NCBI GenBank assembly: GCA_002794785.1
Contig: NBBA01000012.1
Coordinates: 992,001 to 1,056,000, forward strand
Reading direction: 5' to 3'
DNA: 64,000 nt
DNA from: Coniferiporia sulphurascens
Lineage: Eukaryota; Basidiomycota; Agaricomycetes; Hymenochaetales; Hymenochaetaceae
In this document: positions 26,124 through 37,990 of the stretch, one piece after another
Position numbering within the stretch: position 1 is the stretch's first letter
Layout of the letters: each line of letters starts with the position of its first letter
Notes under the pieces: generated by a model
Databases searched by the model: none
What the model saw: the letters and a program-made list of their open reading frames with translations, nothing else
What the model was told of the DNA's origin: nothing
Position numbers and translations under genes: made by a program

Positions 26124-28871
26124 CTGGTAAAGAGGGCGGTGGGGGGAAAGAAGAGAAGATATTTACCAGTGCTGTCCGGCAGCGGGCATATGTTTTCGCA
26201 GCACGGGTACAGGTAGGAGGAGTTAGAAGAGGGGACCGAGGCCAGCTCGCCTTGCGTTGTTCATCGCCGTTAAGAATAACGAACAACCCGCGCCGAGGCC
26301 ACACGATTCGGATTGGCCCGACGAGCCCGAGTTCTCGTTCACCATCTGTGGCAGTGCAGCCCGAAATCGCCGTCCCTTATGCCCAAATCAGGCACGTTTG
26401 CTCCCGTCGGCCCGTCCCCCTTTTGCTTAATCCCGCATTATCTGAGGCTCTGTCGGCCTCATTTGGCGGAAAAGTGCCACGCTCCGGTACAGCAGGTCCT
26501 GTTATCCTGGTGAATAGGAAGAACGAAGCGGTCGAGAAATTGCGAACACGCTCGTCCATCATGGTTCCCCTGTCCGAGAACCCCGACAGGATAATATTAA
26601 TCCGGACCGCGCGCACGGTCGTCCATCAATCTCGGCGCGAAGGGCAGTATCAATCCCGACTTTGTTCCTAAGTCTGCTGCTGCCCATCGGCCGCCTCGGA
26701 ACACTACGATCACTACTTCATAATAACAGGCTACATGTACCCCCTTGATCTATCTAGTGTACGCCCCTGTTGAACATAAAAGGTCCTTATCAGATTACTT
26801 ACCGGACTCGGAACACCATTTGTCAAAAAGGCTTATGAGTGCCCACAGTCGAACTTCTGGGCTCGGGACGTCATCTAGGCAATAAGTTATCTCGCAGGGC
26901 GATGCCGCAGGAAGTTATCTTTTGCGGGCGAGCGTGCGTTCATCTAAAGAACTCGGATGTCCGGGAATGCAGAGGCCGGAAACGTACTTGGATGCAAGCC
27001 TACTGCAACTCGCCTAAACTTACAAGTAGGCAACATAGACCGGCACCCAGCTGAAAGCCCAAATGAACGCTGGAGAATCTAGGCCGTCAAGAAACTTATA
27101 CTTGATCCCGAGAGTTTCCTCAGGTCTCAGCCCAGAACCGTCCGGGGGAGATCGACCCTGACCCGGACTATGAGCAAAGAAAATGGATGCTCGTAAGGAT
27201 ACCTTCCCGCAGCAAGCCTCTTACGGGCCAGATAGTAAATACCGGAAATTTGGGAACCTATTTAGGTATGCGCACCTTATCCATTATAAAAGAACGTTCC
27301 TGGTGTATACACAGACATGACCGCACTGACCGTCAAGACCAGTTCAGTCCCTTATCAGCGGAGAACGTGTACCGGGAACCCACTCTGGTCAGCATTGAAG
27401 CGGTATGGCGCCGCAGCGGCTGACCTAGGATAATCCGCGACCGGGCAGCGGGTCTCAGCCGCCTTATGTACATGCGGAAATCGCAATGGTATAGACATCG
27501 TAGCTGGATCCATCAGCATTGCGTTCGGGGTACTGAAGGACCGCATGCGAGCTCCACGAATAAAATGAAATCGGAGTGTCCACGGTCAACCCAAACCGAA
27601 AGACTATGACTCTTGGGAAAGAGGTTTCCTTCAGTCTGCGTGCAAGGGCGAACAATTAAAATGAAGAAGTAACAGTGAGAATGAACAGACTGAACAGATG
27701 TCAGTGGCGAACATACGATAGTTGTTAGAGAAGCAGAAGTTAGACGGAGTATTCCATCTCCAATGCAACCGGTGTATTTCGAGCCCAATAGTCCGTATTC
27801 CGATTTTAAATGGGTGTATTCTTGTACGCAGCTCATGCAATTTTATAGAGCCTTCACAAAATGACAGGGTAACGAATGGGATGGGAGCGTGAGAAACCAT
27901 GTTTTGCCCGGTAGACAAGTACTCGGGACTCGCCGGCAGCAGTCCACCCGGTTTATACCCATCGCTCCCTCTTGTACATTATCAAAAATGGAAGGCTCAT
28001 GAACCACCGCGGAAAGCTCGAATATCCGCCATGAATGGGAAGAAAAACAAGACAACGGCGCAGGAACTGCCGTTAAAATCTGTTGGGAATACACACGGTT
28101 TGGGCGCTCTGTCGCTTTACGGAGTGGGTGCCATCAGACAGTAGAACCTGAATATTGGGAAAGTGGGTCATAACTTCGCATTTATCGGACTCGTCAATCC
28201 TGGCATGGGAGTTTAAGACAAGAGATACGCAAGTCAAAGTTAAGACAGAGGACAAACCTGAGCACTGGCACTGGGCACCCATCGAGTCCAGACCCCAAAT
28301 CGAACATTGAACTGTGGGTCAGGACAAATCGCGACAGGTAACAACATTGGTTGCACACAGTCTCTCATTTTTTTTTGCATTTGAAACGGCAGCCTATAAG
28401 AAACGAGACTCAGTAGGAAGAGATGCAATAAATTTTTGCTTGAACGATAGTGCTGGCTCCGAGTCTGTGCCGATCGGCTAGTTGGAGTAGAACGGGAACG
28501 GTCACACCACGTGCCTCGCAACATGTAACAGCCTGAAAATCGGGCCTTCGAGCTCAGTTCTGCGGAATGAAATATAGGACTGAGGTGCAATAGAGATTTT
28601 TATCGGACTATATGCGCCATCCGATTATAGAAATAGCATTACGTAATCAGATTCAAGCTGACATGACTAATATAATCCCAACAAAAATCACTGATATGTT
28701 CCCACGACAACTCTTCAATGTCAAAACAGTCCGAGACCCAAGTGCTCGCCCCTCTGTTCCGGCCCTAACTGGTGTGAGACGAAACGTATGTGTTATCAGT
28801 TTTCCTCAAATAGGTGAAATAACCATATTGTAAATCACCAGGCTCGGGCCACTCGGCGTCTTCCACAGATC
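26124..28871. other. 2.7 kb interval with no recognisable gene
   Basis: The P450 promoter should lie just right of 26123. The rest has only short, unrelated open frames on both strands, and none resembles a family I know. It may be eroded mobile DNA, but I found no paired terminal repeats. Confidence 0.5.
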
Positions 28872-29620
28872 TACTTGTGCTTCCCATAAGTGACCGGTCA
28901 CCCTGATTTCCGGGAAATTTGACAATTACTTCTGATCAGCTCATTGGTTTCTTTCCAAAATATTCAGGCATGTACCTAGACCCAATATACATGCTCTGAC
29001 AGATTTTAGCAGCAGTGTGGCTGATAATACAATTGTAGTTGGGTAAAGGTGTGTTCTGGAATATGTCTCAAAAGTGCAATTTTGTACTCTGGTTTTCTTC
29101 ATATGAATTCATCTGCATCACAGAATATGCTGAAACTTTACATAGGTAATCTGTAGTCTATATACGACTTCCATAGTGGCTTACAGGTACCATAGTTTAA
29201 TCCTTGTTGAAATACAAGCTCATCATCAATATTGGGCTGGTTTTAGACCAAGAAACACACATTTCTGAAAGATATCACAACAGTTCATGACACAGCTAAG
29301 AGTAAAATACAATAAATTCAGAGGACGTCAATAAGATGTCAAGTAGTAGGTACAGGTAGTTTCAGGGTAAACTGTTGTCAACTACAATTTCTACAGGGGG
29401 AGGAAAGCAGCTTATATGCACATTTCAGAATCTGGAGTTGACTCATTACAGTTGAAGCATTTGTGCCATTACTCCCAAAATAAACAGCTACTTGCATAAC
29501 AGACACAAGCAGTCAAATAGAAGATTTTGTAAGGAATGAGTGCCTTGTTGACGAAAAAATTGCAGATTACAAAAACATCTTTGAGATGTGGTGACCGGTC
29601 ACTTATGGGACGCACAAGTA
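28872..29620. mobile_element. MITE-like non-autonomous DNA element with 31-bp terminal inverted repeats
   Basis: The left end (28872) reads TACTTGTGCTTCCCATAAGT and the right end, reverse-complemented, TACTTGTGCGTCCCATAAGT. The match continues through GACCGGTCACC, so the arms are 31 bp with one mismatch. The termini start and end with TA, consistent with a TA target duplication of the Tc1/mariner type. The interior (about 690 bp) is A/T-rich with no ORF of note, so it cannot encode its own transposase. It lies about 210 bp beyond the stop codon of the minus-strand lectin gene. The superfamily call is inference. Confidence 0.7.
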
Positions 29621-29827
29621 TTGGATCGGTTTGCATGCTCAGCCGCTATGGGAACCGTTAGTCGCAATGGAGCTACGCATGTGGTTGACCATATCTTGTT
29701 TTATACATATATATATGCTACTGAATGCTGTCTGACGTGGTCATATATACATGTATGTTTTCTCATAGAAGCCCAAATCAGTTGTATTTATACCCCTCAA
29801 ATTCCGTTCATTCGAGGTTACTAGTGC

Positions 29828-30572
29828 TCATGCCTGAATGAACGTCCAGAGCTGTGTTAGTCCAGAATTGTCATCCACCAGCATCACCTGGTTATTTGTC
29901 GCGCCACCTATAGCCTACAATGAAAGAGGGAAATTCGGGAACCTTTTAGCTGGAACGAAATGTAAGTGTCCTTGAGAACTCATGCTGGCAATGTCTGTCG
30001 CGATCATTGTGCCATTTCCGGATATTATATCGTCAAATGGTATCATTCTTCCATGCTTATCACGTTAGTCGGGAGGGTGGTCCTGAGGCAAGCCATTGCG
30101 AACCTGTAAGTGTTTGGAGAGCTTTCGACAAGTTTCCATGCCGTTGGGACACCACCTTGGACGAGCTTGTTTGTCTGTAATACATACTTATGGACTATCT
30201 GACATGGTAATGAACGGTTGACTTACGGTAGTGTCGACACGGACATAACCGCTTTGGAGGCTCTGGCTATGCGCCGTGGAGACGGACTGGAGGGTAAAGA
30301 CAGTGTCCCCATTGCTGGACGGATAGCTGAGGTATATCCACTAAAGGGATCGAGTCGGGTTGTTTCTGGGATCAGTGACGCAGCGAAGAACTTCTATCAC
30401 GGCCTACCATTTGGTTCACTGACGTCGGTATATTTTGTAGCCAAGCAAGTATAAAGTTTCCGTTGCTCGTTCCTGAGTCACAGTTGTCGAGCCAGTGGGA
30501 AAAACCAAGGTTCATGATAGTATATGTGTTATTGTTGGTTGGAGCCACAGCATTCGCAGGAGCAGTAGCCAT
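29828..30572 (-). CDS. Ricin-B-type (beta-trefoil) lectin-like protein, 165 residues, five exons
   Basis: Small carbohydrate-binding protein without a signal peptide, as in cytoplasmic mushroom beta-trefoil lectins. Exons on the minus strand: 30572-30408, 30340-30227, 30174-30104, 30047-29980, 29907-29828. The phases close at 498 nt. The features are a start MATAPANAVAPTNNNTYTIM, a QxW-like NQMW formed exactly across intron 1, TVFTLQSVSTAHSQSLQSG in the middle, and a C-terminal TQLWTF QxW motif. Internal repeats of the trefoil are weak but present. Intron 4 uses the donor GTTCTC and is the least certain. A TATA box (TTTATAAAAG on the minus strand, 30640-30631) lies about 60 bp upstream of the ATG. 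A paralogous last exon lies at 58405-58509 and 63934-63961. Confidence 0.72.
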
Positions 30573-30630
30573 GCTATAGCAATTTAAGCGGGAAAAATAA
30601 TGTGAGTGACTTGCAAGGTGAATCGGCCAG

Positions 30631-30640
30631 CTTTTATAAA
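30631..30640 (-). promoter_or_regulatory. TATA box of the lectin gene
   Basis: On the minus strand the sequence reads TTTATAAAAG, about 60 bp upstream of the lectin start codon at 30572, a usual spacing for a fungal TATA box. Confidence 0.55.
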
Positions 30641-31321
30641 CAAAATTGCAACAAAATTTGATGGTTCCGTCGTCAGTGACTGGGAATCACATCAAGTTGC
30701 AAGCTGGACCAATTCTCTTCCCCTGGAAATATATCCTACTATGCCATATAATTGATAAGTGAATGTTGTACAGTATTGCCGGCCTACCTTAAAGTTCAAG
30801 TTAACTCTGCTAGCAGAGGAGACGAGGAAATTAGGGCTAAAGATATCTGCTTGGGTGCTGGACTTTACTGGATAGACATCGCACAATACACGGGTACACA
30901 TTATGACGCAATCTTGCCTGGTCTCCGGGCGACGCAAATCAGCATCTGGTGCAGATGAAAGCAGAAGAGCTCGCACTCTGCTGTACTATACGAGCAATTG
31001 AGTTGATGCCACGTGAGAGATGCGGCACGCACGGTTTGACTGTCTATACACTTGCCAGTGGTTCCCCCCTTGAAATGCCAACGTACAAGCAGAAGGATCG
31101 CAGTTGATCACCGGTGAGAAGGAGAGGAGCAAAGTGACTAAGGTGCTAAGGAAGATCCGCGATAGCCTCGGTGATGAATATGGTTCAAAGGTGATCCGCT
31201 TCGAAACATTAACGCCCGGGACTCAATATTATTAGGATTTTAGATAGCGAACAAGATGAGGTGACTTCCGAGTCGGAGTATGAGGAGCCATCACATTGTG
31301 ACACCACACCCATCAATGACT
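30641..31321. other. Lectin upstream region and a coding-like remnant beside the Copia insertion
   Basis: Most of this is lectin promoter and unassigned sequence. On the plus strand, 31100-31233 reads ITGEKERSKVTKVLRKIRDS in one open frame. A second piece, reading ILDSEQDEVTSESEYEEPSH, ends in TAA at 31320-31322. Both look like protein but I could not splice them in phase and do not recognise the family. The Copia target duplication starts at 31322, at the end of the second piece. Confidence 0.35.
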
Positions 31322-31326
31322 AAGAC

Positions 31327-31582
31327 TCTTAAAATCTATGCACATTGTGGTAGACAATGAGGTGCAGTGGTGAAGTTCAGGCGAAGGTGGGTTATCAGCA
31401 TAGACCAATGTATTTCATGGTAGAGACCAGCTCTCCTTATATACATGTACTGTGAGCTACATATACTATAACTATCATAGCTCCTATTTGATTGTGTTAT
31501 CGTTGCGTTATCGTTCACTTAGTAAGATGGGTGTTCATATGACCATCTTTATATTTAGTACGTTTGTTATATTTATTTAATA
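31327..31582 (-). repeat. Copia-2 3' LTR (256 bp)
   Basis: On the minus strand it begins TATTAAATAA and ends TTTTAAGA. A polypurine tract (complement of CTCCCCTTC) adjoins it at 31583. It differs from the 36501-36756 LTR only at sites where one or both copies has a changed CpG. Confidence 0.93.
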
Positions 31583-31616
31583 CTCCCCTTCAAACTTTTA
31601 CTAGGCGGAGTAGACT

Positions 31617-34600
31617 TGTAAAACATTTGATTAATTCCATTGTTAGCACTTTTGTCATAATATCAGCCTTTTGCTGTCCAGTTGGAATATATGAAACTGA
31701 TATGGTTTCATTTTCAATGTAATCTCGTAAAAAATCTTTTCGTATATCAATATGTTTCGTTCATTGCATATATTTTTGTTCTGTTGAGTTTACTATAGTT
31801 ATGGCCGCTTGATTATCACATAATATTTTCATAGGTGTATCCAAGGTCTGCAGTACCTCTTCAACCAGTCTTCTTAGCCATATCGCTTCTTTTACTCCAT
31901 GTGTTAAAGCTTGTAATTCAGCTTCACATACTGATAATGACACTAATTCTTGTTTTTTGCTAGACCATGATGTCATTGCATTTCCAATTTGGAATATATA
32001 TCCTGATATTGCTTTATGGCCTTCTTGTGTCATTCCGTCAGCATCGGTATATCCGATTAACTCAATTGGTTCTTTTCCTCCAAGTATTAACCAATAATCA
32101 TTTGTTCCTTTTAAATATTTAAAACAGTGTTTTACTGCATTGTAATGTTCAATACTAGGTTTGTTCAAATACCTAGCAAATTGACCTGTTGCGAATGATA
32201 TATCAGGTCTTGTACAATCTGCTGCATATCATAATGCTCCAACCATATTCATATAAGGTATTTGATTCATGAAGTTTAATTCTTCATTAGTTGGATTTTC
32301 AAGTGATTTTAACACTTGTCCAGGTGTCATTGGTGTTTGTACCATTGCAGCGTCTTTTAACTTATATTTTTCTATTATATTATCAATATAATGTTTTTGT
32401 CTTAGTTTTATAATTCTTTCTTCTCAGTTTCTTTCGATTTCAATGCCGAGTAACCAATGTATATCATTTCCATCAGTAAATTTTACATGTTTTCCTATTT
32501 CGTCTTTAAAGGCTTTTATTATTAATAAATTTAAGCCACATATCGTTATGTCGTCAACATGTATGAAAAGTATTAGAATTGTTTTTCCTTTTACTTTTCT
32601 TAGGAATACTGCATTATCTTGGACTGCTCGTGTTAGTCCTATTCCAATTAATATTTCTGATAATTTTTTATACCATCATCTGCCTGCTTGTTTTAATCCG
32701 TATAAGGCTTTATTTAATTTTAAAACTTGTCCAGGTTTTATTTCGATTAAATTTCCTGGTGGTGGTTTTATATATATATTTTCGTTTTTATCTAGTTCAC
32801 CATATAGGTAAGCTGATTTAATATCGATTTGATGTATTTCATAGTTATTTGTTGCACTCCAACTTAATATAGTTCTTACTGTAGCTAATCGTGCTACTGG
32901 AGCGAATGTATCATTTGAGTAGTAGTCTATACCTTCTTTTTGGGCAAATCCTTGAATTACTAATCTTGCTTTATAATGTTCGATTTCTCCATTTGCTAAT
33001 CTTTTTGTTTTGTAAACAAATCTTGTTCTGATTATGTTTGCTTCTTTTGGTGGATCTATGATTTTCCATGTAGATCTTTCGATTAACATTTTTATTTCTT
33101 CTTTCATTGCCGTAATCCACTGATTTGTGTCAATTCTATTGATTGCTTGTTGGTATGAATTTGGATCGCCTATTAATTCCATATTGAATTGATTAAATTC
33201 TGTAAGATAAGCAACTGTGTTTTGTTCATCAAAGTTAAGACCTAATGATCTTTTTGTTGGTTTTATTGTTCTTATTGGTCTTTCTTTTGTTAATTCTTGT
33301 ATTTGATTGTTTTGTTTTTCTGTTATATTCTCCCCTTCAATTTTAGATGGAGGAGAATCTAAAAATTGTAAATTTCGTTTGACTGTGATTTTTCGATTAT
33401 GATAAGTTCTATGACCTTTACTTTCTTCGTCAAAACCTAGCCATTGTGCATAAATTCCTTTTGGTTGTAATTTGCTAATGTCTTCTTGCCGTATTATGCA
33501 ATATTGGCCAAATTCTTTTAAATTGTCTATGTTATAATTTTTGTTATATCTTTTGAAATATGGTGTTTTAAAATCAATAGCGCTCTTTGGCGTTCTATTG
33601 TAAACATAAGTACTGTATTTTACAGCTTCTCCCCATAGGCTGGGTGGTAATTTCGCTTGTAGCAGGTTAACTTGTGTATTATTTAGTATTGTTTGATGTG
33701 ATCATTCTGCTACTCCATTTTGTTGTGGCATATCATGAACAGTCGGCTTTCATATTGTTCCATGTTTTTCTAAATATTCAGTGAATTGTTTACTTAAAAA
33801 CACTGTATTGTTATCACTTTGTAATATTTTTATTTTTATATTATGTTGTGTATTGAGCATTGTAGCCCATGTCATATAAGCGTTAAAACCCTTGTCTTTT
33901 GTTTTTAATAAGATCATTTTTATCCATCTTGTAGCATTGTCTACAAGTGTTAGAAGACATTTATATCCTCCTATAGTATGTGTGGATGCTGGACCCCATA
34001 TGTCCATATGTATATGATTGCCGAATTTTTTGGCTAATTTTGAGATATGTAATTTTGGGATTTGCATTCTTTTTATATTTGCTTCAAGGCAAATTGCACA
34101 TTGAGTTTCGTCATAATTTGAAATTTTATTGTTTGTAATTTGATCTTCTTTTAGTAATCGCTTAATATAAGCATAGCTTATATGTCCAAGTTTTTTATGG
34201 AGTTCAAATAACGTTACATTTTTTGTAGCCACATGTACATTGTTGTTAAATATACTATACAATCCATTTCTGTTTTTAATTTTTCTGCATAAAGATCCAT
34301 TAGGATACTTTATTGTACATTCATTTTCTTTATAAATAAATTTGTAACCATCTTGACATAGAAGTCCTTGAGAGACTAATGTCATATTCATTTTAGGATT
34401 GTAATATACGTTTGATAATATTATGACACTTACCGAGTGTCCATTGGGGATGTAAAGCTTAAGATCCCCTACTATGTTTGCCATGAACATTGTTTTGTTT
34501 GTGGCCGTTATTGTTATTGTGTCGGTTTTGTAAGTATTTTGTAATCAATTTAGATACAGTGTTAAGTGTATCATTACACCAGTATCAATTATATCCATAG

Positions 34601-36431
34601 AAGAATAAACATTGTTAGCAATTTTTTCTGTTGTTATAGCATTAACACTTACGTCTAAATTATTGTCATCCATGTCTTCCATGGCGCTATCGTGGTTTTC
34701 TATTGCATCAAGGAAGTCATTATATGAATAAATTGGGAATTCTCCCATGTCGAAGTCGTTGTCATTGATTTCGGTTATAAAGGCGGTTTTGCCTTGGCCT
34801 ATTATGGCGCTTAACTCGATTCAAGAGCTTGATGCAACATTTGTTGCTGCTGCTGCTGCGGTATGTTTAGCCTGGGCCGCACTTGCCCCAGTTGTTGTCG
34901 GTGCTGCTGACGCACCCGTTTCCTTCCCTTTTCCTTTATTGTCGTTCGTGTCCTCTTTTTTCTTCTGGGCTGCCTTCGTCCATTCCATTTTTGGTGCCCA
35001 GCAATCATGACTGAAGTGACCTAACTTATTACAGTTGTAACACTTAATAACGTGTGATTGTTGGTTAGGGGAATATCCCCCTCGTCCTTGTCCTCACATA
35101 TATCCACCACGGCCTCTATAGCTGCAACCTCGTGGCTGTACACTGCGACTAAAACCGTGTCCACGGCCCCTGAAATAGGGGTGAGTCCGCTCGTCCTTGG
35201 GCAGGTGGTTAGCTGCTGCTCCTGTCCTCTGATGATTTTTACACCACCCCTCGAAAGCATTTCTCAATGCTGTTAGTAGGAATTGAGGGGTTAGTTCAAT
35301 TTCATCTTTGTCTGGATTCATTTTGTTAATTGTTTTAATATATAACTCACTCTGCATGAGTATGTATTGATATTGTTCGGGCATTGCCCATGTGATAGCC
35401 GATATATACGTCGACTCTGAAACTTTTACCCCTTGGGCTATTAGTTCCTCGTATTTATTGCTGAGGTTATCAAGTGTTCCATCGAAATGGCTGACATGAC
35501 CTCTGATATCAAAAAGGGCAGCCTCGTTAAAGCCCTTTGTAATTGTTGTCTGGACGTTATATTGTCCGTCAAGCGCTTTGAGTAGTGCTGGAATATCTTT
35601 ATTAAAATTAAGATAATAAGCCAATATTTTGTCGGGCATAGTGCACATAATGCCGTTATATAAAGTGCTTGATATACCAGTCTCTCCAGTTCCTGGGGAG
35701 TTAATGAGCAGGTTACCGTAACCTGCACTCTCGATGGCGCTGCAGACTCTGTAATTCCAGAGTTTGTAGTTTCTGTGCCCGTCGAGTTTCTCGATTCCGT
35801 CAAAGAATTTCTGGAGTTCTGCGAGTTTAGTTGCCATACTCGGTTCATCTTCCTCAGTATTGTTAGCATCTGAATCATCAGGTTCAGATGGTTCTGATGG
35901 CTCACATGATGGGTTATTTTTGGATTCTTCAGTATTTTCTTCTTCGTCTTCTTTTTTATCGTTGTCTTCTTTCTTATTGCTTTCTTCTTCTGGCTTAATA
36001 TAAGGGTTGTCAATTTTAAATTGTTCTTTTTCTCTTGGGTCAGATATACCCAAATACGTACTGATTCAATATCTGATTTCAGATGATTTTCCTTGATCTG
36101 ATATTCCTAAGTCTTTAGCATGATTTGTTAATTCCATTTTATAGTCAGCTTTTGTTTTTAATTTTTCGTCTTTGGTAGAATTATTGTACTTGTTGATTCT
36201 GTCTTGTATTTGTTGTTCCGTTCCATTAATAGGTATTTGTCATAAGTTACATTGAACTATAAGGTCAACTAACCTTTTGCTATCTTTAGCTTTTTGAATT
36301 TTTTCTTCGAGTTCTTCAATAGTTGATGACTGCGTATATGTTATTTTTAGTTTGTTAGCAATTATTCGTAATCCTGATAATTTTTGCAAATGTGTTTGCT
36401 CATGAGTGTTTGGTTTCTGTCCATCAGACAT
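31617..36431 (-). pseudogene. Copia-2 gag-pol remnant
   Basis: Decayed polyprotein. Visible parts, in coding order from the right, are Gag (from MSDGQKPNTHEQT at 36431, and 36053-35094), protease (about 34600), integrase (34490-33750, with HMDIWGPAST), reverse transcriptase (33182-32676, with YKARLVIQGFAQKEG) and RNase H (32168-31761, with YTDADGM). The frame is broken by stops near 36242, 36062, 35094, 34546, 33750, 32676 and 31761. Where the younger copy gives a comparison, most are TGA in place of CGA. Many Thr residues became Met through ACG to ATG. The N-terminal Gag carries SAP-like helices. Confidence 0.88.
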
Positions 36432-36500
36432 GATTTTGTTATTCGAGGATTTATAAATTCATTAATCGTTTCGTTAGTTGTAGAGTCAAGGCTCATAACC

Positions 36501-36756
36501 TCTTAAAATCTACGCACATTGTGGTAGACAATGAGGTGCAGTGGTGAAGTTCAGGTGAAGGTGGGTTATCAGCATAGACCAATGTATTTCATGGTAGAGA
36601 CCAGCTCTCCTTATATACATGTACCGTGAGCTACATATACTATAACTATCATAGCTCCTATTTGATTGCATTATCATTGCATTATTGTTCACTTAGTAAG
36701 ATGGGTGTTCATATGACCATCTTTATATTTAGTACATTTGTTATATTTATTTAATA
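36501..36756 (-). repeat. Copia-2 5' LTR (256 bp)
   Basis: Same 256-bp length as the 31327 LTR. On the minus strand it is followed directly by the primer-binding site GGTTATGAGCC, complementary to the anticodon arm of initiator tRNA-Met. Confidence 0.93.
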
Positions 36757-36853
36757 AAGACTTTGGTACTTCAAGTTTCCCTCTTTCATGTACTTACGGC
36801 TATGGCTGACAATGGATAGGATATGTGTTTTGCGTAACTTACTAGAGTAGAGG

Positions 36854-36875
36854 CATGCCGAGGAGAGTCGTCACT
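36854..36875 (+). promoter_or_regulatory. AAD-type upstream element (pseudogene copy)
   Basis: The sequence TGCCGAGGAGAGTCGTCACT matches the element shared by all AAD units in the window, about 180 bp upstream of the dead gene's ATG. Confidence 0.6.
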
Positions 36876-37034
36876 TATTCCACGTGGCGGAAGCATAGCA
36901 GGAATGCCTTGACATGGCACTGGGTAGTGAGCATGGAGTATATAGGCTCACGATGATTGCTCGTCCCTCAGTATATCTCATCCTCAACACCACATCTTGT
37001 CTACCACCCCTACCACCTAACAGTATTATCAGAT

Positions 37035-37556
37035 ATGTCTCTCTGAACACCTGCCCCTCCGCCAGCCACTCCTCTCGGTCACTATCGTATGCCCTTGACG
37101 CTCGCCAGTGTGCGCATGCCGCCGCTCCAGCTCGGAGCCATGAGCATCGGCAACAAGTACTATTGGGGAAACTCGGCATGGGTGAAATGGACAAGGAAGC
37201 TCTGTTCAAGCTCCTAGATGCGCTCTACGATGCCGGCGGAAATTTTATCGATACGGCCAACAACTGGTACGTCACCCCTCGGCATTCTGGTTACCCAGTT
37301 TTACCTAGTGCCTCAATTATAGTCAAGATGAAACGTCTGAGACATTCATCGGCGAGTGGGCCGAGAAACGCGGTATTCGCGACCAACTCGTTATTGCGAT
37401 TAAGGTGCTTGACCACCAATGCTCTTAGTAGAATGCGGCTTATTCTTTCAGTAGTATACGACAAACTATAAGCGTGGTCAAGATGACATTAAGAACAAAG
37501 CAAACTATACAGGCAACAACGCCAAGTCGCTCAAGATCGGCGTTGAAGTTTTGCAG
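37035..37556 (+). pseudogene. Aryl-alcohol dehydrogenase pseudogene (AAD-psi)
   Basis: Homologous to exons 1, 2 and the start of exon 3 of the three AAD genes downstream. It is dead by several independent changes. Codon 4 is TGA where the live genes have TGG (Trp). A net one-base deletion lies near 37165-37180. The exon 1/intron 1 border reads AACAACTG|GTACGT, so splicing would give Cys in place of the catalytic Tyr76. Exon 3 stops matching near 37556, after KSLKIGVEV. Exon 2 (about 37325-37405, [20 protein letters not shown]) is still well preserved, so the loss is not ancient. From 37557 to 37775 I see nothing recognisable. Confidence 0.85.
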
Positions 37557-37775
37557 TGTAAGAAATGTTGGGGCATGTTGTTGGTATGGAGGTCCTTATT
37601 GGACAAAATTCCATGCATTAATATTGTCAATGAATTGCCGACAGAGCAATTACAACTAGTGTTCTCAAAAGCCGCTGGGTTGGATACGGCTGGCAGAGTA
37701 CGCAGCGAGTGAGCCAATCCACTATACAAACAGCAGCAATTCAGGCTGAGTCATCCCGATCATCATAGCTGACAA

Positions 37776-37795
37776 GTGCCGAAGGACTCGTCACC
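37776..37795 (+). promoter_or_regulatory. AAD-type upstream element, left half, split by LINE-1
   Basis: The sequence GTGCCGAAGGACTCGTCACC is the best match to the shared AAD element. Its last 14 bp (AAGGACTCGTCACC, 37782-37795) are the LINE-1 target duplication, repeated at 44473-44486. The promoter therefore continues on the other side of the LINE. Confidence 0.7.
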
Positions 37796-37990
37796 CACCC
37801 CTTGACCTCTGACCACCATCATCTCACCCTCAGCACAGCCACATTCGCCGCCCCTAAACTCTCTGGGTTAACTACCCACACCTGGTCCTCTCACACAGTA
37901 GACATCCATCGAGCTGTTTTACACTCAACTTCACCACATCCACTTCCCTTTCCTCCATATCCCCTACCCCCTTTATTCTTCTTTCCCCCC

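Larger units (their letters stand above)
31327..36756 (-). mobile_element. Copia-type LTR retrotransposon, old and defective copy (Copia-2)
   Basis: A complete 5,430-bp element on the minus strand, flanked by the 5-bp target duplication AAGAC (31322-31326 and 36757-36761). Two 256-bp LTRs bound it. Gag, protease, integrase, reverse transcriptase and RNase H order matches the younger copy at 58510-63928, but the frame carries many nonsense codons, so it cannot make its proteins. It lies about 750 bp upstream of the lectin gene and about 280 bp before the AAD pseudogene start. Confidence 0.93.

Noticed and set aside
37035..37556. A fourth functional AAD gene
   Set aside because: TGA at codon 4, a frameshift, loss of the catalytic Tyr at the intron border and a truncated exon 3.
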